From Brucella anthropi ATCC 49188 (GTDB lineage: Bacteria > Pseudomonadota > Alphaproteobacteria > Rhizobiales > Rhizobiaceae): DNA of 64,000 nt. Positions within the stretch are counted from its first letter, which is position 1. Each line of letters starts with the position of its first letter. Location of the stretch: positions 708,001 to 772,000 of the forward strand of contig NC_009668.1 in assembly GCF_000017405.1 (NCBI RefSeq), given 5' to 3'. Under the pieces are notes generated by a model. That model saw nothing but the letters and a program-made list of their open reading frames with translations. It did not search any database and was not told where the DNA came from. The position numbers and the translations under genes are program-made. Below, piece by piece: positions 1 to 9,174 of the stretch.

Positions 1-718
1 AACGCAGCATGTGCAGGCAGGCATCGGCAAGATCGTCCACATGCAGGAACTCCCGCAAGGGCTTGCCGGTGCCCCAGAGTGTCACATGGTCGGTCCCTCG
101 CACCTTGGCCTCGTGAATCCGGCGGATCAATGCCGGCAGGACATGCGAGGTGTTGGGATCAAAATTGTCGTTTGGACCGTAAAGATTGGTCGGCATCGCC
201 GTCATGAAGTGATTGCCATATTGCCGTGCGCAAGCCCGCGCATATTCAAGCCCTGCGATCTTGGCGACGGCATAGGCTTCGTTGGTCGCTTCCAGCGGGC
301 CTGTCATCAGGGCATCCTCGGTGAGAGGCTGCGCTGCGTCGCGGGGATAGATGCAGCTTGATCCGAGCCACAACAGACGTTCGACACCGTTCTGATGGGC
401 GGCGCGGATGAGGTTCATGCCGATGGCGAGATTGTCATAGAGAAAATCTGCCGGATATTGCGAATTGGCAAGGATGCCCCCAACGCGGGCGGCAGCGATG
501 ATGATGACATCCGGCTTGCGACCGCTGATGAAATTCTCCGTCGGTCCCTGCCGGGTCAGATCGAGTGCGCTGTGCGCTGCAGTGATGATGTCGCAATCCG
601 TGCCTTGCAGGCGGCGCAGAATGGCCGAACCGACCATGCCTGTATGCCCGGCAACGAACACCTTCTTGCCTTCGAGTGAATAAAACGGAGCGGGGGTGAT
701 GTCAGCCGTAGAAGTCAT
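1..718 (-). CDS. fcl: GDP-L-fucose synthase, 3' end cut by window
   Basis: Bifunctional epimerase/reductase that turns GDP-4-keto-6-deoxy-D-mannose into GDP-L-fucose with NADPH. Translation of the minus strand gives an extended-SDR protein with the Rossmann motif GHTGMVG at residues 24-30, a GSSCIYP segment, and the catalytic Tyr-Lys pair in EAYAVAK near residue 150, all as in Fcl/WcaG. The ATG at 718-716 lies inside the end of gmd (17-nt overlap), so the two are probably translationally coupled. About 239 codons are visible and the C-terminus continues to the left of the window. The N-terminus carries a roughly 17-residue extension before the first beta strand. Product call is firm; the substrate assignment leans on the adjacent gmd. 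Confidence 0.92.
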   Translation of the reverse strand, partial: MTSTADITPAPFYSLEGKKVFVAGHTGMVGSAILRRLQGTDCDIITAAHSALDLTRQGPTENFISGRKPDVIIIAAARVGGILANSQYPADFLYDNLAIGMNLIRAAHQNGVERLLWLGSSCIYPRDAAQPLTEDALMTGPLEATNEAYAVAKIAGLEYARACARQYGNHFMTAMPTNLYGPNDNFDPNTSHVLPALIRRIHEAKVRGTDHVTLWGTGKPLREFLHVDDLADACLHMLR

Positions 719-1772
719 TGCGTCCAACCTCCCGCATGATGTTGCGCAAATCCCAGTCGACCATTTCGGTGACAAGATTGTCGAAGCCCGTTGTATGCTG
801 CCAGCCGAGGCGATTTTTCGCCTTGGATGCATCGCCGAGCAGGAAGTCGACCTCGTTCGGACGGAAATAGCGGGGATCGATCTCTATCAGGCAATTGCCG
901 GATTTTCGGTCACGGCCGATTTCTTCCACGCCGTTACCGTGCCACTCGATCTCCTTGTCGACGGCCTTGAAGGCGTGTTCGACAAACTCGCGCACCGTGT
1001 GCGTTTCGCCGGTCGCCAGCACGTAGTCGTCGGCGGTGTCTTCCTGCAGGATACGCCACATGCCCTCGACATAATCGCGCGCATGACCCCAGTCGCGACG
1101 GGCATCGAGATTGCCGAGCCGAAGCCTGTCTTGCAGGCCGCGTTCAATGGCCGCGACAGCACGGGTGATCTTGCGGGTAACGAAGGTTTCGCCGCGAAGC
1201 GGGCTTTCGTGATTGAACAAAATGCCGTTGGAAGCATGGAAGCCATAGGCGTCGCGGTAGTTTACCGTCGTCCAGTAGGCATAGAGCTTTGCTGTCGCAT
1301 AAGGACTGCGCGGGGCGAAAGGCGTCTGTTCGTTCTGTGCCTGGGGCGAGCTGTTACCGAAGAGTTCCGACGTGGAAGCCTGATAGAAACGGCATGTCTT
1401 GCCGAGACCCAGAATACGCATGGATTCGAGTAGGCGCAGCGTGCCGAGCGCATCGGCATTGGCCGTATATTCAGGCGTTTCAAAGCTTACCTGAACATGG
1501 CTTTGCGCGCCGAGATTATAAATCTCGTCGGGCCGCACTTCCTGAATGACACGGCACAGATTGGTTGCATCGGTCAGGTCACCGAAATGCAGGCGGAAGC
1601 GAATGTCTTCCTCATGCGGGTCCTGATAGAGATGATCGATACGCGCAGTGTTGAACGAGGAAGACCGCCGCTTCAGACCATGTACGCGATAGCCTTTTTT
1701 GAGCAGAAGCTCGCTTAGATAAGCGCCGTCCTGTCCGGTCACACCGACGATGAGAGCTGTTTTCTCTTGCAA
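702..1772 (-). CDS. gmd: GDP-mannose 4,6-dehydratase
   Basis: Cytoplasmic NADP-dependent dehydratase making GDP-4-keto-6-deoxy-D-mannose, the substrate of the overlapping fcl. The Rossmann motif GVTGQDG starts about nine residues in, [13 protein letters not shown] matches Gmd cofactor-binding sequence, and the active site shows [12 protein letters not shown] (Tyr and Lys) and [16 protein letters not shown] chose the TTG at 1772-1770: a GGAGGG Shine-Dalgarno sits 6 nt upstream (1784-1779) and it gives the usual Gmd N-terminus (356 aa). An in-frame ATG at 1817 would add 15 residues and has a weaker AGGAA ribosome site. The gene is divergent from the glycosyltransferase at 2043, so the 1773-2042 gap must hold promoters for both. 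Confidence 0.95.
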   Translation of the reverse strand: MQEKTALIVGVTGQDGAYLSELLLKKGYRVHGLKRRSSSFNTARIDHLYQDPHEEDIRFRLHFGDLTDATNLCRVIQEVRPDEIYNLGAQSHVQVSFETPEYTANADALGTLRLLESMRILGLGKTCRFYQASTSELFGNSSPQAQNEQTPFAPRSPYATAKLYAYWTTVNYRDAYGFHASNGILFNHESPLRGETFVTRKITRAVAAIERGLQDRLRLGNLDARRDWGHARDYVEGMWRILQEDTADDYVLATGETHTVREFVEHAFKAVDKEIEWHGNGVEEIGRDRKSGNCLIEIDPRYFRPNEVDFLLGDASKAKNRLGWQHTTGFDNLVTEMVDWDLRNIMREVGRNDFYG

Positions 1773-2042
1773 GGGCTTCCCTCCGACCAAAGCTTTCCAA
1801 AGCTGCAATGAAACCATGTTAGCGATTTCCTGCGTGGGCAGAACGGCTCCAAAACGGCAATTGCGGGCCGGAACATCCCTCTTCGGATGAGGCTTGAGGC
1901 GCGCCCGGCATGTCCGGTTTCACCCAAAGAGGTAGGCAGTTCGCCCGGTGTCGGTGCATGCCATGCCTTTGTGTTTCTTGCGGTATCTGCTGCGCAGTTG
2001 CGATGCTCGTTTCAACGGGATCGAACAACAGGACGTGAAATC

Positions 2043-3314
2043 ATGCGTGTGGTGCTTGCCAATCGTTACTTCTACCCGGACCAGTCGGCGACGAGCCGGA
2101 TGGTGACGAGCCTTGCCCATACGCTTGTGCGTGAAGGCATCGAGACGACAGTGCTGGCAAGCCGCAGCTATCACGACAAGCGGAAGGACGTGTTGCCCGC
2201 GCGTGAAACGATCGACGGCATAGATGTGCATCGCATATGGACCTCGGGCTTTGGTCGGGGCAAGCTTGTCGGGCGCGCGGTCGATTATGCAACCTTTCAT
2301 CTGTCCGCGGCCGCCTGGTTTGCATCCAATGCCCGCAAGGACGATGTCTGCGTCGTCTGTACCGATCCGCCGCTTCTTTCCGTTTCGGCAGCGCTGCCTG
2401 TTCGCCTGCGACGGGCAAAGCTGGTCAACTGGGTGATGGATCTTTTTCCCGAAACGGCAATGGAACTCGGCCTCATCAAATCCGATACCGTTTCCGGTAA
2501 GCTCGCCCTGATCCTGCGCAACTGGTCGATGCGCCAGTCTGCACTGACAATCTGTCCGATAGAGCGCATGGCGCATTATCTTTCGACACGGGATATTCCG
2601 GCGGAAAGCCTGAGCGTGGTTCACCACTGGGCCGACCGCAACGAAATCGTTCCGGTGGAGCCGTCGCAGAACCCCTTGCGCCGTGGCTGGGGGCTCGGTC
2701 GAAAATTCGTCATCGGTTACTCGGGCAACTTCGGGCGCGCACACGAGTTCAAGACGGTGCTCGATGCTGCGGAGCGGCTCCGGCATATGAAAAGCATCGT
2801 CTTTTTGATGATCGGCGAGGGGCAGCAGCGTGGTTTCGTCGAAAGTGAAGTCAAGCGACGCGGCTTGACCAATGTGATGATGAAACCATTCCAGCCCGTG
2901 GAAAAGCTCTCCGAGAGCCTTGGCGCGGCCAATGTACATCTGGTTTCGCTGAAGCCGGAGCTGGAACATTGTATCGTGCCCAGCAAGTTCTACGGCGTCC
3001 TCGCAGCGGCCCGTCCGACAATCTTCATCGGTGATACGGAAGGCGAGATCGGCACGATTGTCCGCGATTTTCAGTGCGGTATGGCGCTGAGACCGGGCGA
3101 TGTCGATGCGTTGGTCAATGCGATCCTTCATTTGCGCCATTCGCCTGTGGGACGCATGTCGATGGGCAACAATGCCCGCTATCTGATGGAAACGGCCTAT
3201 TCGCGTGAATATGGCGCAGCCGTCTGGCAATCGGCCATTTCGCGGCTTGAGGAAAAGGTGGTGCCACAGGCCATGCCGGTTCTCGACCGGCAGTTCCAGC
3301 CGAGGGAATTATGA
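2043..3314 (+). CDS. WcaI/WbuB-like glycosyltransferase, GT4 family
   Basis: Cytoplasmic GT-B glycosyltransferase of 423 aa. The N-terminus, NRYFYPDQSATSRM, matches the WcaI/WbuB group of lipopolysaccharide and colanic-acid transferases. The C-terminal donor-binding domain is seen at IGYSGNFGRAHEF (about residue 223) and at IVPSKFYGVLAAARPTIFIG near residue 320. The open frame extends upstream to 1887, but the ATG at 2043 puts the first beta strand (MRVVLANRYF) at the protein start as the family expects. It is the first of three plus-strand transferases linked by ATGA overlaps (3311/3314 and 4537/4540). The sugar transferred cannot be read from sequence; a role in the fucose-containing repeat unit is inferred from the neighbours. 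Confidence 0.85.
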   Translation: MRVVLANRYFYPDQSATSRMVTSLAHTLVREGIETTVLASRSYHDKRKDVLPARETIDGIDVHRIWTSGFGRGKLVGRAVDYATFHLSAAAWFASNARKDDVCVVCTDPPLLSVSAALPVRLRRAKLVNWVMDLFPETAMELGLIKSDTVSGKLALILRNWSMRQSALTICPIERMAHYLSTRDIPAESLSVVHHWADRNEIVPVEPSQNPLRRGWGLGRKFVIGYSGNFGRAHEFKTVLDAAERLRHMKSIVFLMIGEGQQRGFVESEVKRRGLTNVMMKPFQPVEKLSESLGAANVHLVSLKPELEHCIVPSKFYGVLAAARPTIFIGDTEGEIGTIVRDFQCGMALRPGDVDALVNAILHLRHSPVGRMSMGNNARYLMETAYSREYGAAVWQSAISRLEEKVVPQAMPVLDRQFQPREL

Positions 3315-4540
3315 TGGATGGGTCGGTCGTTGTCAGCCAGTTGGGCGCCCGCCGGCACTATGCAGTCCCGCGGATTTTTGCGAATAATCAGAAGCTGGCA
3401 CATTTTTATACGGACATATGCGCTTTTCAGGGATGGCCACGTTTCCTCAACAGCTTGCCCTCCAATGCACTCCCATCCTCTGTTCGGAGATTGATTGGAC
3501 GCAAGCCCCAGGGAATTCCCCAACAACAGATGACAACTTTTCCGGGCTTCGGACTGCATTCCGCCGTACGCAGACTGGCGAACCAGACTGGGCCGAAATC
3601 CACTGCCAATGCAATATGGGCTGGTGAAACATTCGGAAGGCTGGTCGCGGAAAGCGGATTTCACGGCGCAAGCGGGGTCTATGCCTTCAGCGGTGAAGCT
3701 GTTGAACTGTTGTCGGCTGCGCGAAAAATGGGTCTTTGGACAGCGGTAGATCAGGTGATCGCGCCGCGCGCCATCGTTGACCAGCTTGGTTATGAAGAGG
3801 AATTGTTGAACCCGGGTTGGCAATTGCCGCTCGAAAGCGATGGATATTCCGAGGCTTTCGCGGAGCGTGAACGAGTTGAATGGCAGCTGGCCGATGTGGT
3901 TGTGTGTCCATCGCCTTTTGTTGCCCGTCATGTGGTTGAAGAAGGTTGTGCTCCCGAAAAGATCGTGGTGGTTCCGACAGGTGTCGATACGCGTTTCCAG
4001 GTTGAACGGAAACCACGGGCACCAGGCAAATTGCACGTGCTGACAGTGGGCGCGGTTGGCTTGCGCAAAGGCTCGCCTTATGTCGGCGGGGTTTCCCGAT
4101 TACTGGCGGGAGAGGTGGAATTCCGGATGGTCGGCCCGCTGGAACTGTTGCCGGAAGCACAGAAGAAGCTCGCCGCCTCGGTCGAATTGACAGGCCCCAT
4201 TCCGCGCAGCGAGATGCGCAAGCAATTTGAGTGGGCCGATGTTTTTCTGTTGCCTTCGTTATGCGAAGGGTCGGCGATTTCCGTTTATGAAGCGCTGGCC
4301 GCTGGGCTGCCTGTAATTTGTACGGAGAATACGGGCAGTGTCGTTCGCAACGGTATCGACGGCTATATCGTGCCTATCCGGGACGTCATGGAGACAACAG
4401 AAATCCTGCGGGAACTTGCAGGCAATCCGGCGGCGCTGGAACGGATGGGCGAAAGCGCCCGCGAACGCGCGGCTGATTTTACTTTATCGCGTTATGGCGA
4501 ACGGTTGACCTCAGCAATCTTTCGGGAGAAGGCGGCATGA
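3311..4540 (+). CDS. Glycosyltransferase, GT4 family
   Basis: A 409-aa GT-B transferase. The N-terminal half is poorly conserved by eye; the C-terminal half has the Glycos_transf_1 pattern: LTVGAVGLRKGSPYV near residue 245, LLPSLCEGSAISVYEALAAG near 312 with the conserved E-x7-E pair (Glu of CEG and Glu of YEA), then VICTENTGSVVRNGIDGYIV. The start ATG overlaps the previous stop as ATGATG, and the stop overlaps the next start as ATGA, so the three transferases are very likely one operon. Acceptor and donor are unknown. It probably extends the repeat unit of the polysaccharide made here. Confidence 0.85.
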   Translation: MMDGSVVVSQLGARRHYAVPRIFANNQKLAHFYTDICAFQGWPRFLNSLPSNALPSSVRRLIGRKPQGIPQQQMTTFPGFGLHSAVRRLANQTGPKSTANAIWAGETFGRLVAESGFHGASGVYAFSGEAVELLSAARKMGLWTAVDQVIAPRAIVDQLGYEEELLNPGWQLPLESDGYSEAFAERERVEWQLADVVVCPSPFVARHVVEEGCAPEKIVVVPTGVDTRFQVERKPRAPGKLHVLTVGAVGLRKGSPYVGGVSRLLAGEVEFRMVGPLELLPEAQKKLAASVELTGPIPRSEMRKQFEWADVFLLPSLCEGSAISVYEALAAGLPVICTENTGSVVRNGIDGYIVPIRDVMETTEILRELAGNPAALERMGESARERAADFTLSRYGERLTSAIFREKAA

Positions 4541-5736
4541 ACATTGTCCACGTCATCGGTTCCTACGACCCTGCCAAGGGCGGCCCGCAAGCCGTCGTGG
4601 TGCGGCTTGCAGCAGCGCAGGCAACGCTCGGTCATGAAGTGACAATCGTAAGCTATAGCGATGATGAAGTGAGCGGTCGCGCCGTCAGCGCCACGGCCAC
4701 AATTCCCGGTTTCGACAAGGTGCGCACCCTGCTTCTGCCAATGCCTGACTTGCGGGAAACCTTGTTCGGCGGGGCTGCAGCAAAAGCAATGGAGATGCTG
4801 CTGCGCTCGGCAGATTTTGTGCATCTTCATGGCATATGGGAAACCAATCTGTTGCGGGCATCAATGCTTTGCCGCCGCTATCGTGTGCCATATTGCGTAT
4901 GTTGTTGCGGTATGCTCGACGTGTGGAGCATGCAACAGAGCGCATGGAAGAAGAAGATCGCGATGATGCTCGGCTTTCGTCGTATGCTCGACGGTGCAGC
5001 CTTCATCCACGCGCTGAATGCGGATGAAATCGAGCTGATGCGGCCACTTGGCCTGAAATCACCTTCGATGATCATCCCGAACGGAATTTTCCTCAATGAA
5101 GTCGAGGGCGACAAGGATATTGCCGTGCGCGGATTGCCGGAACGGCCCTACATACTTTTTCTGTCGCGGCTGCACTACAAGAAAGGTCTTGATATACTTG
5201 CCGATGCCTTTCGTCGTGTTGCCCCCTTGTTTCCTGATGTGGATCTGGTTGTCGCGGGTCCCGATGGTGGTGCGGAAGAAGATTTTCGGCAGCGTATTCG
5301 TCAATACGGGCTTGAGACGCGGGTACACATGACAGGCGGGCTCTATGGTCCGGCGAAGATCGCTGCCCTGAAACAATCGGCCTGTTTTTGCCTGCCAAGC
5401 CGTCAGGAAGGATTCAGCGTCGCCATAACCGAGGCGCTGGCCTGCGGCGTACCGGTTGCGATTACCGATGCATGTCATTTTCCGGAAGTCGCTGAAGCCG
5501 GTGCCGGTGCGGTCTGTTCACTCGACCCGATGGCTGTGGCTTCAGCGCTTGAGCAAATTCTGGAAGACCCGGATCGCGCGAAACGCATGGGTGCGGCTGG
5601 TGCCAGACTTGTGCGGGCCAACTACACCTGGCCACGCATCGCTCTCCAGACAATTGCGGCCTATCAGAGCTTTCAGCCGCAAAAAAGCGGTGCCGTTGCA
5701 GGCCGCAAGGCGCTCCGGTCCGTTCCTGCTTCCTGA
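4537..5736 (+). CDS. Glycosyltransferase, GT4 family
   Basis: A 399-aa GT-B glycosyltransferase, third in the ATGA-linked trio. The N-terminal domain shows the acceptor-side motif KGGPQAVVVRLAAAQATLGH (residues 12-31) and LHGIWE near 90. The donor domain has FLSRLHYKKGLDIL near 206 and PSRQEGFSVAITEALACG near 285 with the E-x7-E pair. It ends 3 nt before the stop of the minus-strand acetyltransferase, so two operons meet tail to tail here with no room for a separate terminator. The sugar specificity is not readable. Confidence 0.87.
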   Translation: MNIVHVIGSYDPAKGGPQAVVVRLAAAQATLGHEVTIVSYSDDEVSGRAVSATATIPGFDKVRTLLLPMPDLRETLFGGAAAKAMEMLLRSADFVHLHGIWETNLLRASMLCRRYRVPYCVCCCGMLDVWSMQQSAWKKKIAMMLGFRRMLDGAAFIHALNADEIELMRPLGLKSPSMIIPNGIFLNEVEGDKDIAVRGLPERPYILFLSRLHYKKGLDILADAFRRVAPLFPDVDLVVAGPDGGAEEDFRQRIRQYGLETRVHMTGGLYGPAKIAALKQSACFCLPSRQEGFSVAITEALACGVPVAITDACHFPEVAEAGAGAVCSLDPMAVASALEQILEDPDRAKRMGAAGARLVRANYTWPRIALQTIAAYQSFQPQKSGAVAGRKALRSVPAS

Positions 5737-5739
5737 TTG

Positions 5740-6366
5740 TCAGGGCTTCCGCCGGGGTCTCACGGGCTTGGCGGGATTGCCGACATAGACCATCCATGGT
5801 TCCATATCACGGAAGCCGACCCCGCGTGCGCCAAGAACTGCGCCTTCACCGATGGTCACGCCCGGCCCGACAAAGGCTTCAGCTGCAACCCAGCCATAAG
5901 GCCCGATGTGAATGGGTGCTGCCGTGAGGGGAAAATCCGCCTGATCGATATTGTGCCCCGCCGTGCACAGATGCGCGCGTTGTGAAACGATGGCGAATGG
6001 GGCAAGCGTTACGTGCGCTACGTTATAGCAGAGCGCACCCGGTCCCAGCGATGAATGAGCACCCATGGTCAGATTGCCCGGCCACCAGATACGCGCACTG
6101 CCGCGCACGATGGCGGTCTTGTGAACCTTCGCGCCGAAGGCGCGCAACACCGCGCCACGCCAGCGCCACAGGAAAGACGGCGTCCATGCCGCCAGTAACA
6201 GCCAGCTTGCCTGCCAGCACAGACGCTGAACACGGTGTCCGAGAGTGAAGGTTGCGCCGCCTTCCATGGGGCGCGACGCGTTCATTCTGCCTGAAATGCC
6301 ATCCAGTTGGCGCGATTTACCGGTTTCTCCGGCGAACGTCCCTTTGTGGTCTGACGTCACGGTCAT
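5740..6366 (-). CDS. WcaF-like hexapeptide acetyltransferase
   Basis: A 208-aa acyltransferase of the left-handed beta-helix (LbH) family resembling colanic acid acetyltransferase WcaF. It should O-acetylate a sugar of the repeat unit from acetyl-CoA in the cytoplasm. The hexapeptide pattern is visible in the second half (IGPYGWVAAEAFVGPGVTIG, then EGAVLGARGVGFRDME), with a histidine in CTAGHNID as the probable catalytic base and the WMVYVGNPAKPVRPR tail typical of the family. The frame is open upstream to 6615, but the ATG at 6366 overlaps the stop of the Wzy-like gene as ATGA and gives the usual family length. It is the last gene of the minus-strand operon 10319-5740. Confidence 0.88.
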   Translation of the reverse strand: MTVTSDHKGTFAGETGKSRQLDGISGRMNASRPMEGGATFTLGHRVQRLCWQASWLLLAAWTPSFLWRWRGAVLRAFGAKVHKTAIVRGSARIWWPGNLTMGAHSSLGPGALCYNVAHVTLAPFAIVSQRAHLCTAGHNIDQADFPLTAAPIHIGPYGWVAAEAFVGPGVTIGEGAVLGARGVGFRDMEPWMVYVGNPAKPVRPRRKP

Positions 6367-7673
6367 GATGACCATCCTTCCTGAAACCTGGCCCCCGCAA
6401 TGTTGATCGCGCCACTTTGTGATGGCGGAAGCGGGAGCTGGATTGATCGATTGCGGATTACGCAGAACGACAGAACGGGAATGAGGAACAATGCCATGTG
6501 AATCCAGACAGGCACGACCCAATCCGTGTGATGAGAAATTGAGTGCATGGCCGGAACAATGGAAAGCATATACACCAATTGTCCGAGCATCTCGCCTGCC
6601 ATTGCCGTTTCCCAAAGTCTGCGCATGGCCCAGGCAAGCAGCAGGAATTTCAGGGCTCCGAAATACCAGAATGACAAGAACGCATCGACCAATCCCGTTT
6701 CGGTCGAGCCTGTCAAAGGGTTGTAATCGCGGCTGGGTTCCGGGACATCGAGATAGAGCGCTTCCTTGATGCGACTACCCACAAGTTGCGCCGGAACGAA
6801 TGTAAAGATGATACGGTTCCAGTGATATTTGCCGTAATCAAACTCGAGCCGCCGATCAATTTCATCAATACGTTGCACGGCATTGCGCATTTCCGGACCA
6901 CCACGGTCAAGGGTAGCGCGAAAATTGGCGGCATAGTCGATCTCCAGAATCTCATCGAGAACAAAGCTCGCATCCGCACGGGTTACCTGTCGATAATCGC
7001 CCATACTGGTCATCAGAAATGTGCCAGCCAGAATGCTGATTGCCATGATTGTTCGAGGTACGACAATCCGTCGGTAGAACCAGAAGGCGAGAAGGAACAT
7101 GAGGACCAGCTGGATGGTCTCTGCGCGTTTTCCTGTGACCAGAATACGGTCCAGATAGAAAACCAGATCGAACAGGATGATCGCGATGGCGAACCATGAC
7201 GGCCGCCGTGCGAAACACAGGACGGCGATGGCCAGGCCATAGGGCATGAGCTGTGCAAAGAAGAGGTACACCACCGGCATACCAGTCATTTGTACGCCGA
7301 TGGAGACGTCTCCTGGAAGACGGCTAAGGAGGAAATAGAAGACAGCGCCGAAAGCCGACAGTCCGGCTGCAGCCCAGAGCAGTCTGCGTTCGCTGAAACT
7401 CATGCTGAGAAACTGAATCGGCTTTTTCGTCAGGCGCCATCCAAGCATCAGCATTGCGAACGACAGAATGCCCATGATCATCGTCTTGGCGTAAGCGCCG
7501 GAAGGCAGAAACTGATCATATACGAGGGCGGGAAGCTGCGGCAGCAGGAAGCCGAAGGTCATCACCCCTGCAAGAAACGGAAACTGATACATGCGTTCCG
7601 GTCTGGAGAAGAGACCGCCAGCCAGAAGGCAGAGGACGCAACCGACGAAAATCCAGGTGAGTGAGAGGTTCAT
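6363..7673 (-). CDS. Polytopic membrane protein, probable Wzy-like polysaccharide polymerase
   Basis: A 436-aa integral membrane protein with about ten hydrophobic spans, starting directly with a membrane segment (LTWIFVGCVLCLLAGGLF). A large polar stretch, roughly residues 230-325 and rich in charged residues (EIDYAANFRATLDRGGPEMR), fits the long periplasmic loop of O-antigen or exopolysaccharide polymerases. Wzy proteins share little sequence, so the call rests on topology and on position between a DUF218 gene and an acetyltransferase gene in an operon that also encodes the initiating phosphotransferase. ATGA overlaps on both sides (7670/7673 and 6363/6366). It could instead be another polytopic EPS protein. 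Confidence 0.6.
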   Translation of the reverse strand: MNLSLTWIFVGCVLCLLAGGLFSRPERMYQFPFLAGVMTFGFLLPQLPALVYDQFLPSGAYAKTMIMGILSFAMLMLGWRLTKKPIQFLSMSFSERRLLWAAAGLSAFGAVFYFLLSRLPGDVSIGVQMTGMPVVYLFFAQLMPYGLAIAVLCFARRPSWFAIAIILFDLVFYLDRILVTGKRAETIQLVLMFLLAFWFYRRIVVPRTIMAISILAGTFLMTSMGDYRQVTRADASFVLDEILEIDYAANFRATLDRGGPEMRNAVQRIDEIDRRLEFDYGKYHWNRIIFTFVPAQLVGSRIKEALYLDVPEPSRDYNPLTGSTETGLVDAFLSFWYFGALKFLLLAWAMRRLWETAMAGEMLGQLVYMLSIVPAMHSISHHTDWVVPVWIHMALFLIPVLSFCVIRNRSIQLPLPPSQSGAINIAGARFQEGWSS

Positions 7674-8290
7674 TGTGTAACCCCCGCATCAGCGCATACA
7701 TCCGAAAGATCGGGTGCCGGTTCGTCCGTGGAAAGGTCGTGTGGGAAGATGCGGCCTGAAATCAGATACCAGCCAAGTTTCACATATTCCTTGACGACGA
7801 GTTCCATGTCCGTGGGTGTTGTCGGAAAACCGGGCCGACCGTCATCGCCGCCGATGGGAGACGAGATGAAACGCATCTGGGGGCATGCGGCGCGAAAGCT
7901 CGCTATGGCGCGGCGCGAGTGATACCAGTTGGTCACGATCAGCGCACTTCTGGCCTGTATTTCGCGCATGAGGGGCGCGGAAAATCGGGCATTCTGCCAG
8001 GTGCTGCCCGATTGGCATTCCACAAAAATCGCCGACGGCGTCACGCCTTTGCGCACCATGATCCGTTTGTTGGAGAGACAATCACCGTCGCCGGTAACAA
8101 GGATCACCGGTGAGCGGCCCTCCTTCCAGAGACGTGCGGCCTCCGCCGCGCGGGGCGGTCCGTCTCCGCCGGGTACGACGATCACATCAGCTCTGCCGCC
8201 ATCATCCTGCAAGGTCAGAACAGGTTCCGAGAAGAACATGGCGACCAGTCCGAACAAAACGGCACAGGGCAGAATAATGGGCAGCATCAT
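7670..8290 (-). CDS. DUF218/YdcF-like membrane-anchored protein
   Basis: A 206-aa protein with one N-terminal hydrophobic helix (residues 3-22) followed by a DUF218 (YdcF/SanA/ElyC) domain: DVIVVPGGDGPPRAAEAARL at about residues 35-54, VILVTGDGDC, then ALIVTNWYHSRRAIASFR near 117-134. DUF218 proteins are linked to envelope polysaccharide and lipid-carrier homeostasis (ElyC, SanA) but have no settled reaction. The position between a GT2 gene and the Wzy-like gene, joined to each by 4-nt overlaps, implies a direct part in making or exporting this polysaccharide. The family call is good; the function is not known. Confidence 0.8.
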   Translation of the reverse strand: MMLPIILPCAVLFGLVAMFFSEPVLTLQDDGGRADVIVVPGGDGPPRAAEAARLWKEGRSPVILVTGDGDCLSNKRIMVRKGVTPSAIFVECQSGSTWQNARFSAPLMREIQARSALIVTNWYHSRRAIASFRAACPQMRFISSPIGGDDGRPGFPTTPTDMELVVKEYVKLGWYLISGRIFPHDLSTDEPAPDLSDVCADAGVTQ

Positions 8291-9174
8291 ACCATACGCC
8301 GTTCTGGTGCTTCGGTTTCCAAAGGGCGTCTGACTGATGAAGATTCAGCCAGAAGCGCCGATTGACGCTGGCGTTGCTCTTCCATCTTGATCACGATCAT
8401 GAACTCGTAAGCCGAAAGCAGGCGGCAATAGAGATAGCCGGGCTTGCCGTCGAGGAAGCCACCGCGCAGCACATACATGTAGAAGAAGCGCAAGGTCGGT
8501 CGACACGGCAAATTGTAGGACAGGGATTTCATGGCGCGCCGACGCCGTTCCGGATTGCCCGACAGGAGGCCACCCCAATCGACGCGCCGCTCAAGAAGCC
8601 GCGCTGCCGACAAATCCGCTTCAACGGTGGAATAGAGATTGTGTTTGTCGTACCAGGCGGCGAGCCCCTTGTTGAAGCTGTAATGGATGAAATGCGCCTG
8701 TAACTGGCCGCTCGGACCTCCGGTTGCGCGTGCATGGATTGAACGCTCGAAGCGTACGCGATCCGGCCTGACCAGCCGGGTGATCCATGTCGGATAGAGG
8801 CTTGCATGGCGTATCCAGCGCCCCATGAACATGTTCTTGTAGCGAAGCCGGAAAAACACTTCCGGTCGGTCGAGATCAGCGGTGACCGACAGTATTTCAT
8901 CTCGCAGGTCCGGCGGTGTGATTTCGTCCGCGTCGGGTGTATAGACCCAAAGATGTTTGAACTCGATTTCCGTCAGCCCGTACATGCGCTGGCGGTCCTC
9001 GGTGTCATAGACGCGCTGATAGACGCGCGCGCCCGCTGCTTTGGCGATTTCCACGGTACGATCAGTGCTGAATGAATCGAGCACCACGATATCGTCGCAC
9101 CAGTCGAGTGAGGCGAGGCATGCAGGTAGATTGACTTCCTCGTTAAGCGTTCTGATGAGGACGGACACAGTCAT
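8287..9174 (-). CDS. Glycosyltransferase, GT2 family
   Basis: A 295-aa GT-A transferase of the group that includes LPS core and lipid-linked EPS transferases. It begins SVLIRTLNEEVNLPACLASL, with DSFSTDRTVEIAKAAGARVY near residue 33 and the metal-binding motif TPDADEI near residue 79. Aromatic and basic segments toward the end (YNLPCRPTLRFFYMYVLRGG) are typical of the WaaE/KdtX-like subgroup and suggest membrane association. It is ATGA-linked to the DUF218 gene downstream and overlaps the upstream phosphotransferase gene by 4 nt. Donor sugar unknown. Confidence 0.85.
   Translation of the reverse strand: MTVSVLIRTLNEEVNLPACLASLDWCDDIVVLDSFSTDRTVEIAKAAGARVYQRVYDTEDRQRMYGLTEIEFKHLWVYTPDADEITPPDLRDEILSVTADLDRPEVFFRLRYKNMFMGRWIRHASLYPTWITRLVRPDRVRFERSIHARATGGPSGQLQAHFIHYSFNKGLAAWYDKHNLYSTVEADLSAARLLERRVDWGGLLSGNPERRRRAMKSLSYNLPCRPTLRFFYMYVLRGGFLDGKPGYLYCRLLSAYEFMIVIKMEEQRQRQSALLAESSSVRRPLETEAPERRMV

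Noticed and set aside
1920..3230. 436-codon minus-strand frame opposite the first glycosyltransferase
   Set aside because: Composition rich in His, Arg, Cys and Gln with no domain; mirror of the clear GT4 gene on the plus strand. Long antisense frames are expected at this G+C.
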